The translations under genes were made by a program, and so were the position numbers. Below the pieces are notes generated by a model, which saw nothing but the letters and a program-made list of their open reading frames with translations, ran no database searches and was not told the origin of the DNA. This document shows, piece after piece, positions 1 through 12,800 of a stretch of 64,000 bases of DNA. The stretch is from Euglena gracilis (Eukaryota > Euglenida > Euglenophyceae > Euglenales), in NCBI GenBank assembly GCA_039621445.1, contig CP154957.1:38782654-38846653 (forward strand). Direction: 5' to 3'. The stretch's first letter is position 1. Each line of letters opens with the position of its first letter.

Positions 1-899
1 CCCCAGGCAGGCCACAATGAATCAACAACACACATCGGCTTGATTTATCAGCGCGCTTGATGGATGAGTTTTTTTTTGGAGATGGCGTTCTCGTCCTACA
101 AAAACACACACAGTCGCCTGATTTCTTCAGATTGACTGAATGACTTTGGGCTCTGGACCATACCATTGCTTAAGGCATGTCCGATCAGCTGACCTAGCGA
201 CAGCTGAATGGACAGATTGCTCTGGGTCTGTTATGTTTTGCTGTTGTTGTGTCCGGCCGCTTGGGTGGGGGGAGCGTTGAAAATACTGCCATTTGTAGGG
301 GGAAAACCGGGTTGTTGGGCTGTTGACAGAGTTGGTGCCAGATCCCTTGGCTTGTCCTGTCCCCGCCTAGGATCAAAAACCCTGCCCAGGGTGTTTTCAA
401 TTCCCTTGGCGGATTTGGAAAAAGTTGTTTCATTTTGTTTTTTGAAAAATGGAAACTTACTTTGGGTTTTTGCTTCTCTCCTTGGACAAGTCAACAAATC
501 AACCAATCACACCTCCGCCATTGAGATCCTTTGAAATCTGAAATTGAATCTGAATACTCACTTGACCCTCAACAGCAAGCAAACTTGGAGCGGGCAAGCA
601 GTCCACAGGTTGAGACGATGTTGGGGGGGGGCAGAAGGTGAGATTCAGTGTTCAGTTACTTCAAGACCTCGGATTTCCGAGTTCAACTTGAACTCAGCCA
701 ATAATCGATGATAGATAATTGCCCCATCATCACAAGGATAATTAATTTTGAGGGAATGACAGACAATAAAGACAGAGCCCTGTGAGCACACTTTGGTTAG
801 AAATGTTCAATTCAGTTTCAGCTTTAAGGGGATTTTCCTGCTTTTAATGTTATTGGAAGTTGAATTTAGTCAATTGAGATTTGAATTTCAGCTCCGTGC

Positions 900-1125
900 C
901 CCCCGCCCCCCCCCCCCAGGGGCTCGACCAGGAATGGACGAAAATGGTCCACCCAGTGCCCAAGGTGCTGGAACTTTTTTTTTTTGCCAAAAATCATAGA
1001 TTTTGAGCCATTTTTGGCTGGAGTGGCAGGGTGACCCCCCCCCCAGGCAGGAAGTGGGTGACTGGTTTTTGAAAGTGATTGACCGGGTTTTTGAAAGTGG
1101 AAAGTGACACCCCTTCCCCTGGTGG
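900..1125 (-). repeat. C-tract repeat, CAGTCACTTTCC family, copy 1
   Basis: Long C runs near 908 and 1034 bracket a T-rich core. The right part (1055-1110) has two units reading TGACTGGTTTTTGAAAGTG and a variant, the reverse complement of the repeated unit at 52960-53240. The two loci form one dispersed family in opposite orientation. I could not define the ends or a target-site duplication. Confidence 0.5.
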
Positions 1126-2194
1126 GTTGGTCAGCAACGGTACCCACCAGGTGGGACGTCAGCCAGGAACGGTGGACACGAAAGCGGAAAGCATTCCAGC
1201 AACCGCTTCTGCCTTCCTTCATACGGCTGACTCCTCGCTTCCAAAATCCCAAACCAAACCTCTGCGTGTCTCTTCCCTCGAGGGATGAGACTGCCGGCCC
1301 ATTGGCAGAGACAGCGAGGGCTGTGTTGTGCTGGGCCGTTGTGTGGCCAACAGTGAATGTCAGCCAGCCTGACGTTGTGGGGGGCGAGTGCGTCTTGGTG
1401 CTGTGGGGCAGTCCGTTGAAGGAGAACAGAGGTGGCCGGTGCTTCGCCCACGCAACACGCCCTCCTCCCCTCGAATTGTGATACCGAAAAGGTCAAGCCC
1501 GCCCCGCGGCACCCTTTGTGCCGTTCCCCCCCTCCTGCACCCCTCTTTGCCTTTTGCAAGGCGGGATGAGGTACTCGGGGAAGCGAGGCTGTGCAGGTGC
1601 ATTACATTCAAAATGAGTCCCCAGCATGCTTGCAGTTGGTGTCACACAAAAAAAAGAACATTTTGTTAAGAGTTTTTGTCGTGCGCCATGTGTGCGCCAT
1701 GTGTGCAGCAACTTTGAAAGTGTCCGCTGCAACAACCGTGGAGTTCCCATCCCATTTGATTTTGTCATGAACATTTGTGTGCACGGCCGGAAAAATTGTT
1801 GCCCATGACCACTGCGTCAGAAAAGAAAAAAAATTCTTGATCACTGCGGCAGAATAAAACTGTGACTCGTGGATTAATTGCAAGTACGGTCCTCAGCCTC
1901 AACTGCGGCTTTTGAAAATATCGTCCCGACAAGCACACATCCAGGATATCCGCTTTCATCCTACCCTGGCCAGCCCAGTGTGTTCATAAGCCCCATCGCC
2001 AAGCCCCTCAGGTGCCCTCTGCCATGAGGAGCGACAACTTGCTCGAAGTGACCCTGGGCTTCACTCTGCTTGCCGTGCCTCTTGCCAGAAGGTCCACCCC
2101 CTTGTCGTCATTGTTTTAGTTTTCGACCCCCCTTCCTGGCCATTTATTTCCGCCCAGACCCCAAGATAGGGTATTAAGTGAGCATTATTTTTGT

Positions 2195-2470
2195 ACAGGG
2201 GGAGGGGAGGGGGTCCGACCCAGGCTTCTTTTTGACTCAGAAGACCCCCTGGGGGGGGAGGGGGGAGTGGGTGGGTCTGGGCCAGACCCCCCCTGGTGGG
2301 GTTCCAGGCCAGAGGCCCGGGTGTGGGTTTCGGCGTGACTCCCCAATTTTTTTTTGGGAAATGCCCTTAGACAGCCCGTTTTTTGGGGGGTTACCCTCCC
2401 GGGGAGGGGTCCGACCTGGGCCGGGTGGTTGTGGGGACCCCCCGGGGTCTTAAACAGAAGCCTGGTCCGA
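2195..2470. repeat. G/C-tract element
   Basis: Alternating runs of G and C with ACCCCC/GGGGGT blocks and a GGTCTTAAA motif near 2446. The GGTCTTTAAA-type motif next to a G run also occurs at the end of the element at 6209-6472 and at the start of the one at 54896-54983, so it probably belongs to the same CAGGGGTTTT class. Its ends are not resolved. Confidence 0.35.
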
Positions 2471-2584
2471 CCCTCCTCCCCCCCCAGGGGAATCTGGAAC
2501 CCCTCCCCTCCTTCCAGGTCGGGGGGGGTGTCTGGGACCCCCAGGAACCAAGAAATTTTGTTCTTCAGCGCTTTGCTTATAACC

Positions 2585-2805
2585 CCCCCCCCCAAATAAC
2601 CTGGCGGGGTGCCAGGTTATTGGAACCAACTTTTGGCCCTGTCCCCCGGCCAGGTTATTTGGGCCACTTTTTCCGCGCCGTAAAGGAATTCTGCCTAAAA
2701 AGGACCCCGCCAAGTTACTGGAACCATCTTTTTTGCCCCTCCCCCCCGCCAAGTTATTCGGCCCCCGCCAGGAGTTGGGACCCCGCCAAGTTATTTGGGG
2801 GTTTA
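2585..2805 (+). repeat. CCAGGTTATTTGGG repeat family, copy 1
   Basis: A stretch of about 220 bp with several forward and inverted copies of CCAGGTTATTTGGG or CCAAGTTATT separated by C runs, bounded by AAATAACC and GGTTATTTGGGG. A second copy at 4000-4235 matches along its whole length, including ATTGGAACCAACTTTTGGCC and a TAAAGGAATT block. The inverted ends and internal repeats suggest a nonautonomous element. Confidence 0.7.
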
Positions 2806-3404
2806 TATGGTTTTATCATCTGTTTTTGTCAATTTGTTAGAAAAAAATCACCTGAAAACACATTTTTGGTGCATTTTTGAAGCCCCTCATTTTTTTCCCC
2901 CGTGGTTCATGCCAAGGTTTTACCCCAGGGGGGGTCGCCCCCTCCCTTCTGGAGGGGTCCGGGTCTTCCCCCATCCCCCCTCTCAAGTAGTACTGGGGGG
3001 AAACGCGAAAGTGTTTTCCCCGTTTTTTTTGTGTGTTTCCGATTTTGGCAAAATTTGCGTTTTTTTTGCGATTTTTTTCTGTCGATTTTTTATTTTATTT
3101 TTGTAGGACAAAATTTTGTCAATGAAAAAAGTTTCGGCCTTGTTTCGGCCCCGGTTTTCCACAAAAATCAAATTTTTTTGTCCATTTTTTTGTCAGTTTG
3201 GCTTTTTTGGTCAACAAAAAGCTTATTTTCATGCAAAACAAACAATATTCCCCAGCAGAGCCGAAATTTTCTAAGTCCTCTCCAGTGGAAAAGTACATAC
3301 CAGGGGACCTCCTAAAGGATTTTATGTGCAATTTGTGTTTTTTTCTGGATTTTTTTTGCGTTTTTTTTGCATCGCGTTTTTTGAGGGTCCATGTTTCGTT
3401 CTAC

Positions 3405-3760
3405 CCCCCCCCCCGCCCTGCTGAGCTCCCCCCATTGACAAGTTTCAACTTGCAGTTGCCTGAAGGACTGCTGGACGGTAACAATTTTTTTTCGCTTCCA
3501 GGGTGCAAAAATGGGCCAAGGCACAATTGTTCGGAATTGGGCTGGCACATGGCACATGACAAACTTTGGCTCAAATAAATGGCTTCTGCACATTTGGCAG
3601 TATATTGGGTATTTCTGCAGTTTTAATTTTTTTGGGGGCTTCAACCCCAGCTTGGACTTTGTTTCAGCCCTGGGACCCCCATGTGGGGGGGAGGTCAGCC
3701 AGCCGCCTTTCTACAACCAGTCCAAGTTTTCCAGCCTATGAGCTGGACCCCAGGTCGTCC
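3405..3760 (+). repeat. GGACGGTAAC...GAGCTGGACC repeat family, copy 1
   Basis: Contains a GCTGGACGGTAACA block, a TCGCTTCCAGGGTGCAAAAA block, a T-rich core with TTGGCAGT, and a right end with GTCAGCCAGC then TATGAGCTGGACCC. The same ordered blocks occur at 34160-34600 and, more diverged, at 32400-32770. Three copies of a roughly 400-bp dispersed repeat. Confidence 0.65.
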
Positions 3761-3999
3761 TGCTTCATGTTTGAAAGGGAAAGTATGCAGTTGATATTTG
3801 CTTACAGATTTGTATAATTACCCCCCCTTCACCCCTCCAATTACCCTCCCCCTCTGAGGAGTTGGCTTTTCGGCCCAAACCCGCCAATCTGGCCTCACGA
3901 AGCAAACTCACAGCGAAATACTGCCCCGCAGCGCAGCATGACTGACTTACACACCACAGTGGCCACAAGGATGCTGGAAGGACTAACCCCCCCCCCCCC

Positions 4000-4235
4000 A
4001 ATAACCCAATAACCTGCGGGGTGCCAGGTTATTGGAACCAACTTTTGGCCCTGCCCCCCCCCCCCGCCAGGTTATTTGGGCCCTTTTTTTCAGCGTCATA
4101 AAGGAATTTTGCCAAAAAAAGGGGTGCCAAGTTTTTTGGCCCTCCCACCATCTTTTTTGCTCCTGCCCCCGCCAAGCTATTCGGCCCGCCCCAGGAGCAA
4201 GGTCCCCGCCAGGTTATTTGGGGGGGGGGGTTAGG
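4000..4235 (+). repeat. CCAGGTTATTTGGG repeat family, copy 2
   Basis: Second copy of the repeat at 2585-2805, with the same order of blocks. It begins with a C run and AATAACC and ends with GGTTATTTGGGGG followed by TTAGGG, so the outermost bases are inverted (CTAACCCCC at the left near 3984). Confidence 0.7.
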
Positions 4236-5788
4236 GTGCTCCGTCAGGTTGATGAGCACGCCCCGGCGCAGATGATGACGTAGAGGCGGGGTTGGCAGGG
4301 ACGTAACCTGATTATGGCAATTTTGTGGCATTATAGGTTCTTTGTTGTGCAAAGTGCCTGAAGGAAAAACTTGACCTTTTGGGGGGTCCGGGTAACCCCC
4401 TCCCCCTCGGTTGATCCGGACCCTGCCCCCTGGCGGTGGGTCCAGAACCCCCCCCAATCCCAAACACCCTCCCTACATCAGACACTGGGCGGAATATGTA
4501 TCGGAGGCCTTCAAGAAAATTGTGATAAATGCGGAAAAAATTATTTGACACTTGGAGTTCAATCATTTCTGCTAGAATTTCACCTCCACCGCATTTTTCA
4601 CTCATCTAGAAGGAAACATTGGACCGTCATCCAATTTCTTTTTCAGAAACTTTTTGGCATTTTCGCAAATTTTCGCCCAAAAAGTACCCCCCCCCCCCCA
4701 GGGGCTTGCCCCTCCTCCTTACATACAAACTTGGCTCCCCTAAAGTTGGTCTTCGGCCTGTTGTACATGGCCACCAAAATCCTTGCCATGCAAACTTGGC
4801 CCTCATAAGGTTGACCCCCTGGCCTTACCTTCAATCATCCCCCGGGCCAAGCGCACGGGGGGGGGGGGGGTTACCCAAAATGACAGTTTTTTGGCCGATT
4901 TGGGGAGACCAAAGATCGGTTACCTGGACCGCGTTAAGTTGAAAGTTCAAGAAAAATTTACGAAAAGTTGGATAAAAATTGGGCTGAGAGCTGCAAGACG
5001 AAAAACATTTGCACTCATTTAAGATTTGTCGGGAAATCATGTGTTGTCCATGCAGGCTTCTTTGACCGAAAAACATGGACAATATATCGACAATATGATG
5101 TCGCTTTTGCCTGGGGGAATCAGGGTTCAATTAAGGGACCCCCTCTCCTGTTCCAGGTTCGCTTTCATTTTCGAGCTCATAACATGAGTTTTTTTTGACC
5201 GTCAAAAATTCCGTCCAAAATTGCCCAAACATTGTGTTTTGATTTAGCCATACCATAGTTGATATGGACGTAACTCATGTGCGAAGATAGGGTGAAGTAC
5301 AGTGGGGTTGGATTGCCATTGGCCCAATAGTCTGGGTGGGCTTTTTTTAGCCCCAAAATTGCCTCGAAATGTTTGAGTTGAAGAAGGGGGGAGAGCGAAT
5401 ACCACCCAGTTTGGACCACTTGCCAGCTGTATAATTCATACTATCTCGAAGGCAGCGGGGGATCAAAAGAAATCTGGCCACCAATAATGAAGGTTTAAAA
5501 ATACACCGCGCGCTCACGATTGTCTGTTCAAAAATGGTTTCAACAGTTTTCCAATCTTATTTCTTGAGTTTTTTGATTTTTTCTGCTGGCAGTTGCCATT
5601 CCCCAATATTTCCATTCATCGTTCCCTTCGATGCACATGGGCATGTGGGTCAGCTTCGGTTCCCACAGGGTGTGCTGTAACCCTTTGCAGTTGAATTTCA
5701 GCTCATCCGAACCCTGAGGGCCTGAGTGACATGACCCCCCCCCCTCCAGGCCGCCCTCCGCCACCGATGCCCCCAGCGTACCCGAGGG

Positions 5789-6767
5789 ATGACGGATCTG
5801 GTGCGGTCTGATGCGGATGTGGCCCCGCTAGTGGACAAGACTGCCACGAAAGGCATGCGTTGCGCCGAAGTGCCTGCGGCTCTGATCGGCACAATCATTC
5901 AGTCCAGTGCCTGTGAGCGTTGATGGTTGTGGAATCGCTGCGCCATCATGTACCGGCCACTTAACACTATCGTGCTGTGAAGCCAGGATGTCACGTCGTG
6001 CGATTCAGCCATTCAGCGGGTGGATTTGAGGCATTTTGCTGTTTGCAGAAAACAGGGTCGACAGGGAGTCAATTACCAGTACCCATCCCACAGGGCGGTC
6101 CGCCTCGGCCAGCACGTCCGATGACCCGGGGTCGGCGGCCAGGGTGACCCGGGCCGATGGCGGCCGGTCGCCCCCGAGCGACCCGGTGAAGCGCGTCAGC
6201 CTCCTGCCCAGGGGTTTTTTTGACGTGGACCCGGGGGGGGGGGGAGGGGGGGTGGGTCTGGCCGAGCCTACCCCCCCCCCCCTGGGGGGTCCCCCCAAAG
6301 GGGGGTGGGATATACTTTTTGGTGCCGAAATTTTTGAAAAGGTGCTATTTTTAGCATTTTTCGCAATTTTCGGCCATTTTTCTATGGGGTCCCCCGGGAC
6401 CCCCCGCCCCCCCGGTGGGCCCCCAGGGGTGGGTGGGTGGGGGGACCCCCCCCGGTCTTTAAAAAACCCCTGCTCCTGCCCCTCATCGCGCTCATCTACT
6501 ACGAGGTCTCCGGCGGGCCCTTCGGCCAGGGCCTGAGTTCACTGCCTGCCATGAGGTCCACATCCTGGGCTGTGCCTCACGCCCTGGGTCCGGCTTGGAG
6601 GATGCCGTCGGAGCGGCGGGGTCGATGGTGACCATCCTCGCCCTGCTGGTCTTCCCCGGCCAGGCCTTTGCCCCATCCCTCGACAGCCCCTTTTTCAAGA
6701 AACGGCAACCCGCTGTGTCACATGGCCCGCAGTGGTGTCTTTCAACCTGCACGACGGTCAGTGTGTT

Positions 6768-6832
<65 letters not shown>

Positions 6833-9800
6833 CAAACAAACCACAAAAAACCAACACACCACACAAACACCACACACACACAACACAAAAACAACACACA
6901 CACACACACACATAACGAACACAGCACACACACACACACACACACACACAGAACACACACACACACACAAACATACAGAACACAGCACACACACACACAC
7001 ACAATACAGACACACACAACACACACACACACACACGCACACAGCACACCAACACACAAAAAACACAAACACACCACACACAAACGTCGCAAGGTTCCAC
7101 AGGCCATGGGGGCCCGTCTGGAGTACTTCAGCCACCTCTTCCCCGTCTTCGAGCAGGCCGCCTACCGCACCACAGGCAGGGCGGCCCGCGGTTTGTGACA
7201 AGCCCATGTCTCTTGTGTCGCGGCTGCAGTGTTCTCTGGTTCCAGACCTCAGAACCCACCTCCTCCTTCTGCAATTTTTCGACAAGTTCGCAGTGTGAAA
7301 CCACAGGTCGCTCACAATGTACAATCAGAACCCACAATCAGTCAGAGTATTGGGGTTTGTGGGTTCTCTCCGACACGTGTACATGAACAGGCCTGGCCAC
7401 CTTTGTAATTTTTATTGCATCATTCATGCCCCAAACCCCCCCTCCCCACCAATGACCCGCCCCGGGGTCCCAGGGCATTCTAACCCCTCTCCCCCGGGAT
7501 TGGCTGAAGTCAGCCTGCTACAGGATTCTCACCAAATTGTTTGAGGGGGTCAAGGTGGACCCACAGCATGGCTCAGCACCCATACTGGACCCCCCTGGCA
7601 GCAGCGACGTACGTCATCATCACCCTGTTGCCCTGGCGTCAGCTGCGGATGTCCCCTGTTCCCGGAAGAAGTGCATGGGCGTTCGTCCCCTTTTCCCTGT
7701 TCCGACCACAGCGAGGCCAGCTGCCGGCGTGGCTGAACTACCGCGGCCTGAACGCCGTGGGCATCGCCTCTGTGTGGCTCGCCCTGTTCTGCCTGACCCC
7801 CTTCCTGGCCATTATAGTCCTCGGCCTGCCGCACATCAAGCCAAGCGTCTGGGTGTTTGACTGGCAGGTGCGCACATTCCTGCGCCGCATCCAAGCTTCA
7901 GTGGGGAGATGCGCAGCACACTGCTTCAGAATTTTTGTGGCTTTTGAGCATTTTTTGCAAAAATGCCTTTTTTCCAAAAATGCTCATATTTGTGCTTTTT
8001 TTGCGCATTTTTCTGTGAATTCCCCATTTTTTTGTTGTTTTTTTTACCCATTTTTGAACTTTTTTCGACTTTTGATTTTCAATTTTTTCTAAAATGTTTC
8101 TTTGTTTTATGAAATTTGGTGCTTTTTTGCATTTTTTAAAGGTATTTTTTTCACTTTGGTGATTTTTTTTGTTGTTATTATCTCAGATTTTGCACATCGT
8201 TTTGTATTTTTTTTCCTTCAAAATGCGTAGCCAGTTCATTCAGTTTGAGTTGAGCATTGGTTTCTGTTGGGAGACCATAATTGGTTTGCTGAATTTACGA
8301 TATTCCATTGTCACGCACCCACACAGGATTTTCAGCACATCTTTTTTTGTGCATTACTCTGCAAAATGGAAACACTTGGCAACAGCCGAAATGCTGGCGC
8401 TGTCACAGATCCCTTCCGCGGAGCAGTGGCAGCACATAGATTGGCGGACGTTTCTGAACGTGTTGTTCTGGAGCCTCAACTCGTGGGACTCCGCCTCCAC
8501 TTTGGCAGGGGAGGTGGAGAACCCCTTCAGGCATTGACGGTTGGTGCATGCCTCTCTCTATCCCTCCATCGATCATTGATCATCGGTCATATGTGGTCAT
8601 ACGGATACCCCCCCCCAGGAAACTGTCATGCCCGAGAACCTGTCAGGGTCCCGCCCGGGAAACTGTCAGGGTCCCCGGTACCGGCCAACCTGTCAGGTGA
8701 CAGTTTCCCGGGGGAGGGGGGTAGGTAGTCATATGCGATGCCCACTGACCATTCGTTCATGCTATGTGCATTTTCCCATCAACGCAACCAAAAACCAGAT
8801 TAACAGAATAGACAAAAAGGCGTGAATATGATGCACACATTTTGGTGTGTCAAGGTGTGCCATCCACAAGGTGTGGCACCTTGAGGTGGCTGTCTGTGCG
8901 CATCGGCTAAGGATGTCAGTCGGGCAGAATTGCACTTGAGTTCCTTATTGTGAAATGTCAGCAAACTCGCGGAGTGTTTGGGCAGGAGAACACCATTTTC
9001 CTCCCTTGTTGTGATTTGGTGGTAACTCTCTTGGCTACAATCAATCTCGGGCACTCGCTGTCAGCAGAACATTCCCATCAGCAGGCCTCAGAGGTTTCAT
9101 TTTTTGGGGGGGATTGGCGCGTCTCTTGAGAATCTATTGTTTGCCATCAATTATTCGTTCAGAAGGTTCATAATTTTGTCTTGTGCAGCCAAATGAGGCG
9201 AGGTGAAATTTTCTGTAAATAAATCACCTTAATCAATTCATAATTAATTGAGATAATTGGCTGGCCAACACATATTTTTTTGGTTCGTGGATGTATTTTG
9301 TGTATTGCTCAACAAATGGTTTCCCCAAATGCATTTATTTCCAACGTTGTTAAATTCGCAATGGCTTTTAGCTTCGGTTCTTCTTAACAGACTGTTTCTC
9401 TTGCTTTTGGCAATCCCGGCATCGCCTGGACCTGACCCGAACGTTTCCCCGAGCGTTGCACTGGACTTTGCTGGCAGTGACTGCTGTGTATGTGCTACCT
9501 TTGCTAGTGGCCACTGGCATCTGTGTCCCCATCGCTGGCCACACTTGACTGTTGTGGTGAGAAAATGTGTGTGGCAAATTTTGGTGTTGTGGTGGGTATG
9601 TCCAATGTGAATTTTGTTGCCTGAGATCAAGGTCTGAGTGTGTGGCCCGCCCTCTACTCCAAAAGGGGAATGCCAGTCTCATGAGGTGTGCTCCACCTCG
9701 ACATTTGCCAAGTCCTTGAATTCATTGTCGACTATGATGCATGTTTATGATGATTCCAAAAGGACCAATGATTCACCGTTTTTGTCGGAATTCTAGACCT

Positions 9801-12800
9801 GTGTTTGTCATGCAATTGTTTTCATATCATCGGGCTTTTTTTATTTATCGAGCCCCGCTGATGTCATTTTGAAGAAAACCCCACCGTCGTGCACGTCTGC
9901 GTTGGGCTCTGTGTCCCAGGAGTGGCGGGACGGGTACTTCGCCACAGTGGCCCTTCAACTGGGGGGCCGTCCCCTGCAGGCGCTGCTGGTCCTCGCGGCT
10001 GCACTGTCCAATGTTGGTGTGTCTGCTGTACGACAAATGGTCTGTTAGGTCAGGATTCTTTTTTTTTGACCAAGGATCCTCTTAAGCCTGCCATTGCCAA
10101 AGGGCAAATGGGGTCGAGAATCATGCATTTGGAAATGGATGCATGTTAATTAATTGCAGAAAATTATTACTGCAGTTTAAAGGAATAATTATAAGAATTA
10201 TTGCGAAAGTCATTGCCAAAGCAATTTAGTTTTCCATGTTTTTTGGTGGATGTGCGATGTTTCAAGGATGAGGAGAAATCTTTCTTCTTTGATGTTGACC
10301 AAGATGACTATGCTGACCAAGAACATTCGAAATTTTTCCCTATTGTGGCTTTAAAGTCAAATGCATTGAGGCAGGATTATATTTTTAACAGTTAGGACCC
10401 CCTGCCAGCAAATGAAGCTTAATGCAGCCGTTTTTTTTCCAACCCACTGACAACAAAGAATATCAAATTGGGGGAATGTTTTTCTGTGTGCAGCAGATCA
10501 AGCAAGATACAAGACTGAGGTGACGAGTGCCTCAGCTGCCATTCGGCTTGAGACTCCACATCCACATACTCAGCGTTTTTTTTCCTTTGGTGGCTTGTTG
10601 CAGGGCTGTTCTCTGCCGACCTCAGTGCCAGCTCTTTCCTGATCCTTGGTATGACGGAGAGTGGCTTTTTGCCCAGCATCCTGGCCCAACGGTGTGGCGT
10701 TGTGCATTTTGTGTGGTGACCTTAGCTTGGTGCCACAAAATGTGCCAAAAAGTGCCACAAAACAAAAATTCCGAATCAGCCCAAAAATGGAGTTTTCCCC
10801 CCAAAAATATTTTTTTTCACTTCAAAGTTTAAAGTTTGAAATTTTAAAGCAGATGAAATTAACTCACTCTCGATTTTTTTGCTTCGTTTTTTTTTTAAGA
10901 AAAAAGAGTCAAGCAGGGTTCTTTTTCCCAGGTTTTAAGCATTGCTGGTCAATAAGCCTGAATTTTGGCCCTGGAATGTTTCAATATTAACCTTGATTAA
11001 CCTTAAACTTAATATTAACTTAATATTAAGTTTTTTTTAATTTGGTCATTCGAAGTCGGTGGCCAGGAGAGTTTTATTATTTGGGAATCATCATTTGGGC
11101 AAACGTTTGGAAATTAATTGCTAAAAAAAACTGGTTGAAGAACATTTCATTCAACTTTCGTTCCAGGCCGCTTTTTTTGTGGCGGTTTTCGCAACATTAT
11201 GGCCACCAAGGTCAACAATCTTATCTTTTTTTCCTGCTTGCGAACAAATTTCTTGTGTTCACGTCATAGATTAATTGAACACCTGTGCCACCCCACCCCC
11301 GGGGGTGGTGGTGGTGGGGTTCGATATGAAGAGGGTGCACAGGTTAGAGGAGGGGAGTCCCCCCTCCTGAACCAGGGGGGTATTGACCGCCTGCCAAGGG
11401 GGGGTCCGGACCGACCCCCCCCCCCGGGGGTAATATCCCCAAATAACACCACCTCTCGGGGGTATTATTTTTTTTTTCGCCCGAAGTCCCGTCCCAAGGG
11501 GGGATATTATTTGGGGGGGTGATAGCTCCCCAATATTTCTGAAATTTTTCGAAGTCCCATGGACCCAAAATAGCACCTAAAACTCCCCTTTGGGGTCATT
11601 TATTGCATTTTCTTGTGATTTTTTTTCCATTTTTGGAGGCCAGATGGTCCAGAATTTTTTTTTGCAATTTAGCATCTGAAATTATCATTTTCTCCCCCAT
11701 TTTTTGACCTGAAAATGTGGGAGAAAATCATAACCAAATCTGGGTAATCGGGCCAAAATAAAACTCGGTCGGTGAAATTGCACCCTGAGGTGGGTTGGGG
11801 GGCATTTTTTTGGGGTATGTATTTTTGGGGCGGACATAAATCAAGGATCCCCCCCAAAAAGGTCAAATTTTCTTTCACCAGCTTTGCGCCGAAAATTTCG
11901 GGCTTTTTTGGCATTTTGGCATTTTGGGCACTTTTTTGCCCAAAAAGTGCCCAAAATGGCATTTTTTGGCCGTTTTGTGCACAAAAATTTCCGGCCCAGC
12001 GCTTTGCGCCTGGCCGAAGGTTGGTCACCCACACCGTGTCACTGTACGGGAGGGGAGTGTCCCCCCCCCCCCCCCGGCTGGACCGTGGGGAGGGTCTGAC
12101 CCCCCACCTGCCCTTATATTGAACCCTGGGGCAGGCGGGTTGGGGCTGCTGGACCCCCCCCCCCCAGGAGTGAGGTGCACCACAGGTCAGTCTGGCCCAG
12201 CCAAGGGCCGGGCCACAAAAAATTTTTAAGGAGTTTTGGTTGATTTTGGGGATAATTTTACCAAAAAACACAAAAAAAACCTCGGTTCCCCCCAATTCCT
12301 GGAGGGGGGAGGGTTGAATGGTTCATTTCACAGATGCCAACTCCAGCCAGGTCATTAGGGGAACACACAAGCTATCCCGTCTTTCACCTTTATTTCTCAC
12401 CCAATTCTCCATCCGGAGGCATTATGAGCCTTTTTTGGCAACCACACACCCACACCCTTTTGACTCACAGACGTTCCTGGTGGGGCGGGAAGCTGAGTTG
12501 ATGGCCACAGTGGAGGTCAATCATGGCGGCTTTGTCTCATTCACAGAGCAGCAGCCGTCATTGCTGAGGCAGAGAATTTTATTAAGTTTTGCTCAAGTTC
12601 TTTGGCTGCTTGCTCGTTCCCAATGAAATGGGGGACTCCAGAAGTAGTTTCCTGTTTGCGAAAAACTGTAAAATGAATTGGCATTAATTCTGAGCCAATT
12701 TTCTTCATGTGATTGGCAGCACCAGGCAGCAAGGCCCGCACCAACCTGCCCCCAAGATGCACAACCAATTCCTTTTTTTGTCCTGCAAACCATTATATTC

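Larger units (their letters stand above)
1..5788. other. intergenic or unresolved region, no confident gene
   Basis: I find no exon here that I can assign. Two short stretches look somewhat coding on the plus strand: about 1290-1480 (GC-rich, open frame) and 2014-2110, where a segment after CCCCTCAG reads VPSAMRSDNLLEVTLGFTLL, a possible membrane-like exon of an upstream gene. Neither has a family match I recognise. An open frame at 208-534 begins like a signal peptide but carries no other coding feature. The rest holds T-rich spacers and the C-tract repeats listed separately at 900-1125, 2195-2470, 2585-2805, 3405-3760 and 4000-4235. Confidence 0.5.

Noticed and set aside
208-534. 108-codon frame with a signal-peptide-like start
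   Set aside because: Overlapping open frames exist on the other strand, there is no splice or family support, and the composition is that of the surrounding repeat DNA.
6505-6600. GT/AG splicing for the 62/68-nt insertion in the transporter
   Set aside because: No GT/AG pair in the interval restores the frame; only cuts tied to the CAGGGC/GCCCTG ends do.
6492-7324. Cys/Val-rich or His/Thr-rich open frames of about 190-200 codons
   Set aside because: Frames across the CA microsatellite; the real exons on either side use other frames.
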